From Fervidifonticultor sp964526945 (GTDB lineage: Bacteria > Sysuimicrobiota > Sysuimicrobiia > Sysuimicrobiales > Humicultoraceae), in contig CAZGNA010000030.1 of the NCBI GenBank assembly GCA_964526945.1, forward strand, positions 1 through 20,957: a DNA stretch of 20,957 bases. Reading direction: 5' to 3'. A model generated the notes under the pieces. That model ran no database searches. It had not been told where the DNA came from and saw only the letters and a list, made by a program, of their open reading frames with translations. Below, one piece after another: positions 1 through 6,009 of this stretch. Both the position numbers and the translations under genes were made by a program. Within the stretch, counting starts at the first letter, position 1. The number at the start of each line of letters is the position of its first letter.

Positions 1-1
1 C

Positions 2-283
2 GCCCCGTTCGTGGTGGCGCTGCTGGCGGCGTTGCTGGCGTTTGCAGGCGCCGCCCGGCGCGGCCGCGCGCGCGTGGCGGTGGCGGCCGCCGCGGCGCTG
101 ATGGTGGTGGCCCACGCGTCCGCCGAGGCCTTCGTGCTGCGCCGCTGGGACGCGCTGCACCGCACCGGGCAGACGGTCCGCCGGGCAGGAGGTGTGCTGT
201 GCGCGGTGTCGACGCGCGGCGCGCCCGGTGCCGATGGCCGCCTCAGGCGTACGGTTGACGCTCCTGGAGCGGCGCCAATATAA
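2..283 (+). CDS. C-terminal part of an unidentified membrane protein (partial)
   Basis: An open frame enters from the left edge and stops at TAA 281-283, so only the C-terminal 93 or so residues are visible. It shows two hydrophobic stretches (APFVVALLAALLAFAGAA and a run around VAVAAAAALMVVAHA) separated by a short Arg-rich loop, as expected for adjacent transmembrane helices with a cytoplasmic loop. I do not recognise the family. The last 30 or so residues are Arg/Gly/Ala-rich and low in character, so the true C-terminus could be degenerate. The stop codon lies inside the TATAAT of the downstream promoter, so the next transcription unit begins immediately. No internal start is needed because the frame is open to the edge. 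Confidence 0.4.
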   Translation, partial: APFVVALLAALLAFAGAARRGRARVAVAAAAALMVVAHASAEAFVLRRWDALHRTGQTVRRAGGVLCAVSTRGAPGADGRLRRTVDAPGAAPI

Positions 284-284
284 T
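255..284 (+). promoter_or_regulatory. Sigma-70 type promoter for the tRNA-Ala/T-box/ilvE/leuS unit
   Basis: TTGACG (255-260) and a perfect TATAAT (279-284) are separated by 18 bases, a near-consensus housekeeping promoter in otherwise very GC-rich DNA. The expected start site near 291 lies about 15 bases before the first paired bases of the T-box Stem I. No comparable promoter is visible between here and the tRNA gene or ilvE, so this one probably drives the leader, the tRNA and the operon. Confidence 0.85.
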
Positions 285-305
285 GGCTTCCGGGTTTGAC
301 GAACT

Positions 306-417
306 GCACACTGGCGAGGATCGGGAGCAGTAGGTCGGGAGCCTGCCTGCGAGCGAGCCGGTGGACGGTGCGAACCGGCGGCGGGGCCGGCCGAACTCGC
401 CCGGGAGCTGCGGGTGC
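306..417 (+). promoter_or_regulatory. T-box Stem I with CTC specifier loop
   Basis: Pairings read by hand: 306-309 with 414-417 (base), 322-325 with 400-403 (above the K-turn), 333-338 GGTCGG with 387-392 CCGGCC, 342-347 CCTGCC with 380-385 GGCGGG, and 357-362 GCCGGT with 374-379 ACCGGC at the tip. The internal loop between the second and third helices carries AGTA on the 5' side and the CTC specifier (396-398) on the 3' side. The AG-bulge sequence AGCGAG (352-357) sits below the apical hairpin, as in canonical Stem I. Confidence 0.85.
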
Positions 418-488
418 GCGGGCGTCGGGCGACGCCTCAGTACCCGCCGCCTCGCCCACGAGACGGGCGGCAGAGCGGACGGACGCAG

Positions 489-563
489 GGGGCAGTAGCT
501 CAGCGGGAGAGCGCCCGCTTGGCGTGCGGGAGGTCGAGGGTTCAATTCCCTCCTGCTCCACCA
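489..563 (+). tRNA. tRNA-Ala (anticodon GGC)
   Basis: The full cloverleaf is visible. The acceptor stem GGGGCAG/CTGCTCC contains the G3:T70 wobble that is the alanine identity element. The D arm is GCTC/GAGC, the anticodon stem CCCGC/GCGGG encloses loop TTGGCGT (anticodon GGC, 34-36), the variable loop is AGGTC, and the T stem GAGGG/CCCTC encloses TTCAATT. Discriminator A560 is followed by an encoded CCA (561-563). All stems pair, so it looks functional. It lies inside the leucine T-box leader, downstream of Stem I and only about 22 bases before the antiterminator core, with no promoter of its own. It is therefore probably released by RNase P and 3' processing from the leader transcript. Confidence 0.97.
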
Positions 564-601
564 TGAAGGCCGCGTCCGTCAACCGGGGTGGTACCGCGGA
601 G

Positions 602-640
602 GCCGCCTTCGCCCTTGGGGGAAGGCGGCGCACTGTTTTT
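602..640 (+). terminator. T-box-controlled intrinsic terminator
   Basis: GCCGCCTTC (602-610) pairs perfectly with GAAGGCGGC (621-629) around a 10-base loop. A five-T run (636-640) follows after six intervening bases, a little further from the stem than ideal. Just upstream, 570-574 can pair with 595-599 to form the competing antiterminator containing the TGGT bulge. The hairpin ends 16 bases before the ilvE start. Because the T-run is displaced, some control by masking the GGGGG ribosome site (644-648) is possible. Confidence 0.75.
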
Positions 641-656
641 CCAGGGGGCGAGCGCC

Positions 657-1589
657 ATGCAACCATCGAGCCGGATCTGGTTTGACGGCAGGCTGGTGCC
701 ATGGGACCAGGCCACGGTGCACGTCGCGGCCCATGTGATCCAGTACGGGTCCAGCGTCTTCGAGGGGATCCGCTGTTACGAGACGGCGACCGGCCCCGCC
801 GTCTTCTGCCTGTACCCCCACCTGCGGCGTCTGGCGGACTCGTGCAAGATCTTCCGGATGGCGCTGCCCTACAGCACCGACGACCTGGCCCGGGCCGTGC
901 TGGAGACCGTGGGAGCCAACGGCCACCGGTCGTGCTACATCCGGCCCGTGGTGTTCCGGGGTGTGGAGTCGTGGAGCGTCGAGCCGCGCCGGTCGCCGCT
1001 GCACGTCGCCATCATCACCATCGAGTGGGGCCGCTACCTGGGGCCCGAGGCGATCGAGCAGGGCGTCGACGTCATGGTGAGCTCCTGGCGGCGGATGGCG
1101 CCCGACACGCATCCCGGCATGGGCAAGATCGGCGGGAACTACGTCAACTCGGCGTTCGTCGTGATGGAGGCCGTGGACAACGGCTACGCGGAAGGCATCG
1201 CCCTGGACGTGCACGGGTACGTCAGCGAGGGGAGCGGTGAGAACGTCTTCGTGGTGCGCGACGGCGTCATCTACACGCCGCCGCTGGCCGCCTCCATCCT
1301 GGGGGGCGTGACGCGCACGGTGGTGATGACCCTCTGCCGCGACCTCGGGATCGACGTCTGCGAGACCGCGATCCCCCGCGAGCTGCTCTACGTGGCCGAC
1401 GAGGTCTTCTTCACGGGCACCGCCGCCGAGATCACGCCGGTGCGCTCGGTGGACAAGGTGCCCATCGGCACCGGCACGCGGGGGCCCATCACCCGCCGGC
1501 TGCAGGAGGAGTTCTTCGGCATCGTGGAGGGGAGGAGGCCCGATCGGCACGGCTGGCTGACCCCGGTGCCGGTGTTGAGCCGGCCGTGA
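657..1589 (+). CDS. ilvE: Branched-chain amino acid aminotransferase (310 aa)
   Basis: Fold-type IV PLP aminotransferase that interconverts Leu, Ile and Val with their 2-oxo acids using glutamate/2-oxoglutarate, a cytosolic step. Visible motifs: FEGIRCYET (35-43), the PLP lysine K157 in MGKIGGNYVNSA, SEGSGENVF (190-198) with the phosphate/PLP-region glutamate, the L-GG-TR motif (LGGVTR, 215-220), and GTAAEITPV (254-262). Length matches the IlvE family (about 300 aa). The ATG at 657 is chosen because GGGGG (644-648) is well placed before it and MQPSSRIWFDGRLVPW matches the usual IlvE N-terminus; an earlier GTG at 588 would translate the terminator hairpin. D-amino acid transaminase or ADC lyase are related folds, but the GNY and EGSGEN motifs favour IlvE. 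It is the first gene of the leucine T-box operon; leuS follows 20 bases after its stop. Confidence 0.95.
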   Translation: MQPSSRIWFDGRLVPWDQATVHVAAHVIQYGSSVFEGIRCYETATGPAVFCLYPHLRRLADSCKIFRMALPYSTDDLARAVLETVGANGHRSCYIRPVVFRGVESWSVEPRRSPLHVAIITIEWGRYLGPEAIEQGVDVMVSSWRRMAPDTHPGMGKIGGNYVNSAFVVMEAVDNGYAEGIALDVHGYVSEGSGENVFVVRDGVIYTPPLAASILGGVTRTVVMTLCRDLGIDVCETAIPRELLYVADEVFFTGTAAEITPVRSVDKVPIGTGTRGPITRRLQEEFFGIVEGRRPDRHGWLTPVPVLSRP

Positions 1590-1609
1590 CGGGACAGGGG
1601 GGCGCGACC

Positions 1610-4060
1610 ATGCGCTACGATCACCGGACCGTCGAGGCCAAGTGGCAGGCGCGGTGGGAGGCCGACCGGCTCCACCACGCGCCCGACTTCGACCCGCGGC
1701 CCAAGTTCTACTTCCTGACCATGTACCCGTACCCGTCGGGCGACGGGCTGCACATCGGCCACTGGTACGCCATGGCGCCCACCGATGCGGCCGCGCGCTA
1801 CAAGCGCATGCGCGGGTACAACGTCATGCTCCCCATGGGGTTCGACGCCTTCGGGCTGCCGGCGGAGAACGCGGCCATCAGCCGGGGCGTGCACCCGTAC
1901 CGGTGGACGATGGACAACATCGCCCGCATGCGCCAGCAGCTGCGCTCCATGGGCGCCATGTGGGACTGGGACCGCGAGGTCATCACCTGCCAGCCCGAGT
2001 ACTACCGGTGGAACCAGTGGTTCTTCCTGAAGATGTACGAGCGCGGGCTGGCCTACCGGGCGCTGGCGCCCGTGGACTGGTGCCCGCAGGACAACACCTC
2101 GCTGGCCCGCGAGCAGGTGGTGGGGGAGGAGCGCGTCTGCGAACGGTGCGGCACCCCGGTGGTCAAGAAGAACCTCGAGCAGTGGTTCCTCAAGATCACC
2201 GCCTACGCCGAGGAGCTGCTGGACTTCTCGAAGATCCAGTGGCCCGAGCGGGTCGTGACGCTGCAGCGGAACTGGATCGGGCGCAGCGAGGGGGTCGAGT
2301 TCGCCATCCCGGTCCGCGACCACCCCGGGGTGACGTTCAGGGTGTTCACGACCCGCCCCGACACCGTCTTTGGAATGACGTTCTGCGTGCTGGCCCCCGA
2401 GCACCCGCTGGTCGACCGGCTGGTCACGCCGGAGCGGCGGGCAGAGGTGGAGGCCTACAAGTTCAAGGCCGCCCGCGAGTCGGACATCGAGCGCCTGTCC
2501 ACCGAGAAGGAGCGCGACGGGGTCTTCATCGGCGCCTACGCCATCAACCCCATGAACGGCGCGGCGGTGCCCATCTACATCGCCGACTACGTGCTGCTGA
2601 CCTACGGCACGGGCGCCATCATGGGCGTGCCTGCCCACGACGAGCGCGACTTCGACTTCGCCCGCAAGTACGGGCTGCCGATCCCGGTGGTGGTGGCGCC
2701 GCCGGGCTGGGACGGGCAGCCGCTCGCCGCAGCCTACCTGGGCGAGGGCACCATGGTGAACTCCGGCGAGTTCGACGGGCTGCCGTCGTCGGTGGCCTGG
2801 CAGCGCATCGCCGACGCCATGGTGGCCCGCGGCATCGGCGAGCGGAGGGTCCACTACCGGCTGCACGACTGGCTGATCAGCCGGCAGCGTTACTTCGGGA
2901 CGCCCATTCCCATCATCTACTGCGGGCGCTGCGGCACCGTGCCGGTGCCCTACGAGGACCTGCCGGTGGTGCTGCCCGAGGACGCCGAGTTCCGCCCCAC
3001 CGGCGAGTCGCCCCTGAAGTACCACGAGGGGTTTCGGCGCACCACCTGCCCGCAGTGCGGGGGCGAGGCCGAGCGCGAGACCGACACGATGGACACGTTC
3101 GTCGACTCGTCGTGGTACCAGTATCGCTACGTGAGCCCCCACTACGACCAGGGGCCGTTCGATCCCGAGGCCGGACGCTACTGGCTGCCCGTGGACCAGT
3201 ACACCGGCGGGGTCGAGCACGCGGTCATGCACCTGCTGTACACGCGGTTCTGGACCAAGGTCATGCGCGACCTGGGCCTGGTGTCGTTCGACGAGCCCAT
3301 GCTGCGCCTGTTCAACCAGGGGATCATCCTGGGCCCCGACGGCCAGCGCATGAGCAAGTCGCGCGGCAACGTCGTCAACCCCGACGAGCTGGTGGCCGCG
3401 CACGGCGCCGACGTGGTCCGCGCGTACCTGATGTTCATCGGCCCCTGGGACGAGGGCGGCCCCTGGGACCCCCAGGGCATCGGCGGCATCGTTCGTTTCC
3501 TGGGGCGCGTCTGGACCCTGGTGACCCAGACGGCCGGCCTGGCCGCCCAGGGGGATGGTGACGGGCGCGCCGCCCGCGAGCTCGAGCACTGGGTCCACCG
3601 CACGGTCGCGCGGGTCACGGCGGACCTGGAGGAGTTCCGGTTCAACACCGCGCTGGCGGCGCTCATGGAGCTCACCAACACGCTCCAGCGGCTGCGCGCG
3701 GTGCTGGCGGGCACCTCGGCGTGGCGTGACGCCCTGCGGACCCTGGTGCTGATGCTGGCGCCGTTCTGCCCCCACATGGCCGAGGAACTCTGGGTGGAGC
3801 ACCTCCACGAGCCCTACAGCGTGCACACCCAGGCCTGGCCGACCTACGATCCGGCGAAGGCCGCCGCCGAGGAGCTGACGCTGGTCCTGCAGGTGGACGG
3901 CCGGGTGCGCGACCGTATCCAGGTGCCGGCCGGGATCAGCGACGACGAAGCGCGAGCGCGGGCCCTGGCGAGCCCGCGGGTTCGTCGATTCATCGACGGG
4001 CGGGAGGTCGCCACCGTCATCGTGGTGCCCGGGCGGCTGGTGAACGTCGTCACGCGGTAG
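1610..4060 (+). CDS. leuS: Leucyl-tRNA synthetase (816 aa)
   Basis: Class Ia synthetase charging tRNA-Leu with leucine. The HIGH motif is at 48-51 (HIGHWY) and the KMSKS equivalent RMSKS at 580-584. C158, C177 and C180 form a zinc-knuckle-like group, and C438/C441 with C480/C483 form a second CxxC pair set. The CP1 editing domain shows TRPDTVFG (from 248) and GTGAIMGVPAHDERD (333-347), whose final Asp is the conserved editing-site residue. The anticodon-binding and C-terminal domains (VLQVDGRVRDRI region) are complete, and the length is normal for bacterial LeuRS. The ATG at 1610 is preferred over GTG 1586 because GGGGGG (1597-1602) precedes it at good spacing and the conserved MRYDHRTVEAKW start follows. 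Co-transcription with ilvE under the leucine T-box fits its role exactly. Confidence 0.98.
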   Translation: MRYDHRTVEAKWQARWEADRLHHAPDFDPRPKFYFLTMYPYPSGDGLHIGHWYAMAPTDAAARYKRMRGYNVMLPMGFDAFGLPAENAAISRGVHPYRWTMDNIARMRQQLRSMGAMWDWDREVITCQPEYYRWNQWFFLKMYERGLAYRALAPVDWCPQDNTSLAREQVVGEERVCERCGTPVVKKNLEQWFLKITAYAEELLDFSKIQWPERVVTLQRNWIGRSEGVEFAIPVRDHPGVTFRVFTTRPDTVFGMTFCVLAPEHPLVDRLVTPERRAEVEAYKFKAARESDIERLSTEKERDGVFIGAYAINPMNGAAVPIYIADYVLLTYGTGAIMGVPAHDERDFDFARKYGLPIPVVVAPPGWDGQPLAAAYLGEGTMVNSGEFDGLPSSVAWQRIADAMVARGIGERRVHYRLHDWLISRQRYFGTPIPIIYCGRCGTVPVPYEDLPVVLPEDAEFRPTGESPLKYHEGFRRTTCPQCGGEAERETDTMDTFVDSSWYQYRYVSPHYDQGPFDPEAGRYWLPVDQYTGGVEHAVMHLLYTRFWTKVMRDLGLVSFDEPMLRLFNQGIILGPDGQRMSKSRGNVVNPDELVAAHGADVVRAYLMFIGPWDEGGPWDPQGIGGIVRFLGRVWTLVTQTAGLAAQGDGDGRAARELEHWVHRTVARVTADLEEFRFNTALAALMELTNTLQRLRAVLAGTSAWRDALRTLVLMLAPFCPHMAEELWVEHLHEPYSVHTQAWPTYDPAKAAAEELTLVLQVDGRVRDRIQVPAGISDDEARARALASPRVRRFIDGREVATVIVVPGRLVNVVTR

Positions 4061-4213
4061 CCCGGCTCCCGGGAGTCGCCGCACCGACGGTCGCGCCCGG
4101 GGGCGCGATGCGCGCCCGTGGCGCGCCCCGGGTCGGCCCGGCCTGCGCCGGCCAGCGGGATCCCGTGCGCGCCGTGGCCCGTACGCCACGGACTGCCCCG
4201 CCGATCGTTTCGG
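4061..4213. other. leuS-comEA intergenic region with mutually exclusive hairpins
   Basis: CGCGCCC (4092-4098), GGGCGCG (4101-4107) and CGCGCCC (4111-4117) follow one another, so the middle arm can pair with either neighbour. Neither hairpin has a T-run. The stretch is 150 bases of GC-rich sequence with no gene I can support; it may hold the 3' end of the leuS mRNA. Confidence 0.45.
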
Positions 4214-4858
4214 GTGGGGGCGAGGGTCATCTCCCGGACCGAGCAGATCGCCCTGATGGCACTGGTGTGCGCCGCGGCCCTGCTGATCGCCGTGGCGGGC
4301 CGGACTGCGCGCGTGCCCGCACCGGTCGTCATCACGACGCCCCGGGCGCCTCAGCCGATCCGCGTCCACGTGGCCGGCGAGGTCGTGTGGCCGGGCGTCT
4401 ACGCGTTGCCCGCTGGCGCGCGGGTGCAGGACGCGCTGGCGGCTGCCCGCGGCCCAACGCTCGCCGCCGATCTCACCCAGCTCAACCTGGCCGCGGTGCT
4501 CCGCGACGAGGACCGGGTGGTGGTGCCGCGCCGTCCACCGCCGGTGCACACGCTGGTGCCGGAGTCGCCGGCCCGTGCGCGTGGTGACCTCCACGGGCGC
4601 GGGCATCGGCTGACAGGTGGCGGGGTCGCAGGGCGCGCCGGGCTGCCGGCAGGGGTCGCCCGCCAGCCGGTGAACGTGAACACGGCCGCCGCCGACGAGT
4701 TGGAGCGGCTGCCCGGGGTCGGGCCCGTGCTGGCGCGGCGGATCGTGCAGGACCGCGCCGCCCGCGGGCCGTTCCGGCGCGTCGAAGACCTGGAACGGGT
4801 GCGGGGCATCGGGCCCGGGCTGGTCCGGCGCCTGCGGCCGCTGGTGCGGCTCGAGTAA
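4214..4858 (+). CDS. comEA: ComEA-like helix-hairpin-helix DNA-binding protein (about 214 aa)
   Basis: ComEA proteins are membrane-anchored DNA receptors of natural transformation that pass DNA to the ComEC channel. From the chosen start the order is a short cytoplasmic N-terminus, one transmembrane helix (about 11-28, IALMALVCAAALLIAVAG), an SLBB domain (about 48-106, IRVHVAGEVVWPGVY), a Gly/Arg-rich linker, and a C-terminal double helix-hairpin-helix (about 152-214) with NVNTA, LPGVGPVLARRI and VRGIGPGLVRRL. This order is diagnostic of the ComEA family. GTG 4214 is preferred because it puts the membrane helix near the N-terminus; GTG 4118 would add 32 Pro/Arg-rich residues that look non-coding, and no convincing ribosome site decides it. 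comEC, the usual partner, is not next door; a sigma-factor gene follows instead. Confidence 0.85.
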   Translation: MGARVISRTEQIALMALVCAAALLIAVAGRTARVPAPVVITTPRAPQPIRVHVAGEVVWPGVYALPAGARVQDALAAARGPTLAADLTQLNLAAVLRDEDRVVVPRRPPPVHTLVPESPARARGDLHGRGHRLTGGGVAGRAGLPAGVARQPVNVNTAAADELERLPGVGPVLARRIVQDRAARGPFRRVEDLERVRGIGPGLVRRLRPLVRLE

Positions 4859-4859
4859 C

Positions 4860-4885
4860 GGAACCGGAGCCGCCCCGTCCCCGTA
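4860..4885 (+). promoter_or_regulatory. Candidate ECF-sigma promoter (GGAACC-N16-CGTA)
   Basis: GGAACC (4860-4865) and CGTA (4882-4885) are separated by 16 bases, the spacing and core bases typical of ECF-sigma promoters (GGAAC/TGAAC in the -35, CGTA/GTC in the -10). It lies in the 60-base gap between the comEA stop and the ECF sigma start, so it could be autoregulatory. This is a visual motif match only. Confidence 0.6.
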
Positions 4886-4918
4886 CGAAGGGCGTGGGGG
4901 CGCGGGCGCAGGTGGGAC

Positions 4919-5506
4919 GTGGCCGACACACCGCAGCATGCCCGATCGACGGGCACCCCCGACGACGTGGCGCACCTGGAGGCACTGGTGGCGCGGTACG
5001 GGGCGCACGTGTATGCGATCGCCTACCGGCTGGCTGGCAATGAGGCCGACGCCCGGGATCTCGCCCAGGAAGCCTTCCTGCGGGCCTGGCGGGCGCTGCG
5101 CACGATCGAGCCGGGAGCTGCGCTGGAAGGCTGGTTCTACCGGATCGTCAAGAACCTGTACATCGACCTGGTGCGGCGCAGGCCGCGCCAGCGCGTCGAA
5201 TCGCTCGACGTGCCCATCGATACCGGCGAGGGACCCATGGCCCGCGAGCGGCCCGACCCGGCAGCGGACGTCGAGCGTGCGGTGGCCGCCCGGACGGTCG
5301 ACCGGCGCGTGCAGGTGGCGCTGCTTGCGCTGCCGCCCGAACTGCGGGCAGTGGTGGTGCTCGCCGACCTCGAGGGCTATGGCTACGAGGAGATCGCCGC
5401 CATGCTCGACGTGCCACTGGGCACGGTCAAGTCGCGGCTGCACCGCGCCCGGCGCGCCCTGCGCGACCGGCTGGCGCCCTACCGGGCAGAGTTGATGCAG
5501 CCATGA
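4919..5506 (+). CDS. ECF RNA polymerase sigma factor (195 aa)
   Basis: Group 4 (ECF) sigma factor that directs RNA polymerase to a stress or envelope regulon. Region 2 (about 20-95) includes ARDLAQEAFLRAWRAL and GWFYRIVKNLYIDLVRRR; region 4 (about 135-190) includes ALPPELRAVVVLADLEGYGYEEIA and the helix-turn-helix LDVPLGTVKSRLHRARRALR. Length is normal and no region 3 is present, as expected. The GTG at 4919 follows AGGTGGG at very short spacing, so an internal GTG at 4967 is an alternative. Its stop overlaps the anti-sigma start by 4 bases (ATGA), implying translational coupling. The subgroup resembles RpoE/SigW-like factors with membrane anti-sigma partners; I do not assign a symbol. Confidence 0.95.
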   Translation: MADTPQHARSTGTPDDVAHLEALVARYGAHVYAIAYRLAGNEADARDLAQEAFLRAWRALRTIEPGAALEGWFYRIVKNLYIDLVRRRPRQRVESLDVPIDTGEGPMARERPDPAADVERAVAARTVDRRVQVALLALPPELRAVVVLADLEGYGYEEIAAMLDVPLGTVKSRLHRARRALRDRLAPYRAELMQP

Positions 5507-6009
5507 TCTCTCATCACGCGATTCGTCGGCAACTGAGCGCCTACCTCGACGAGGAACTGCGTCCGGACGAGGCAGCACAGGTGCGCGCGCACCTGGCCGC
5601 GTGCGCCGCATGCAGCGCCGACCTGGAGGAGCTGCGGGCCACCCGCGCGCTGCTCCGCCAGCTTCCGCCGCCGCCGGTCCCCGAGGGCTTCCTGGACGAA
5701 CTGCGCGCGCGGCTGCGTGCCGAGGGCACCGGACGGCGGACGCGGTGGCCACCGGTCCTGGTGGCGCGTCCGGCGGTGCTGGTGGCGGCGGTCGTGGCCG
5801 TGCTGATCCTGGTGGGCCTGCCCGTGGCGCGCGGCCGGCTCGAGCGGCTGCGGGCCGCGGAGGTGGGCCCGGATCTGTTCGTCCGCCAGTACGTGTCCAC
5901 TGCCGTGACCGACCCGCTGGTCGACCGCGCCTTCCTGGGACTGCTGGTGACCGACGCCAACCTCCGGCTCATCGGCGAGGACCCGCGGGCGGTCGGAGGG
6001 GCGCGGTGA
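5503..6009 (+). CDS. Zinc-binding membrane anti-sigma factor (168 aa)
   Basis: The N-terminal cytoplasmic ZAS domain carries the Hx3Cx2C signature (H30, C34, C37; AHLAACAAC), with His4/His5 available as a further ligand, and LSAYLDEELRPDEAAQVRAHL is the classic zf-HC2 lead-in. One transmembrane helix follows at about 88-108 (AVLVAAVVAVLILVGL), then an extracytoplasmic tail of about 60 residues. Such proteins hold the cognate ECF sigma inactive until a signal triggers release or regulated proteolysis. It is coupled to the sigma gene by an ATGA overlap and to the RseB-like gene by a GTGA overlap, and GGAGGG for the next gene lies within its last codons. This places sensor, inhibitor and sigma in one transcript. 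Confidence 0.92.
   Translation: MISHHAIRRQLSAYLDEELRPDEAAQVRAHLAACAACSADLEELRATRALLRQLPPPPVPEGFLDELRARLRAEGTGRRTRWPPVLVARPAVLVAAVVAVLILVGLPVARGRLERLRAAEVGPDLFVRQYVSTAVTDPLVDRAFLGLLVTDANLRLIGEDPRAVGGAR

Larger units (their letters stand above)
301..640 (+). promoter_or_regulatory. Leucine T-box riboswitch leader (interrupted by a tRNA gene)
   Basis: A T-box leader binds a specific uncharged tRNA and then favours an antiterminator over a terminator. Here the Stem I hallmarks are present (K-turn GAGGA/GGAG, AGTA opposite the specifier, AGCGAG plus a GGTGCGAACC-type apical region). The T-box core GGTGGTACCGCGG is at 587-599, and a terminator hairpin with a T-run follows. The specifier CTC (396-398), in the context GAACTCGCC, reads as leucine, and the bulge TGGT (589-592) fits a tRNA ending ACCA, as tRNA-Leu does. 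Downstream genes ilvE and leuS agree with leucine sensing. Between Stem I and the antiterminator, small hairpins (421-426 with 431-436; 453-457 with 465-469) could be Stems II and III, and then a whole tRNA-Ala gene intervenes. Established: the T-box architecture. Inference: that this interrupted version is functional. Confidence 0.9.

Noticed and set aside
588..656. Upstream in-frame GTG start for ilvE
   Set aside because: It would translate the antiterminator and terminator region into 23 unconserved residues; ATG 657 has a ribosome site and the conserved N-terminus.
296..685. Plus-strand open frame across the leader
   Set aside because: It covers the T-box and the tRNA gene; the structured RNA explains the sequence better than a protein.
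1388..5752. Very long minus-strand open frame (over 1,400 codons)
   Set aside because: It is antisense to ilvE, leuS, comEA and the sigma gene, rich in His/Arg/Gly/Val with no recognisable domain; a typical GC-driven shadow of well-supported plus-strand genes.
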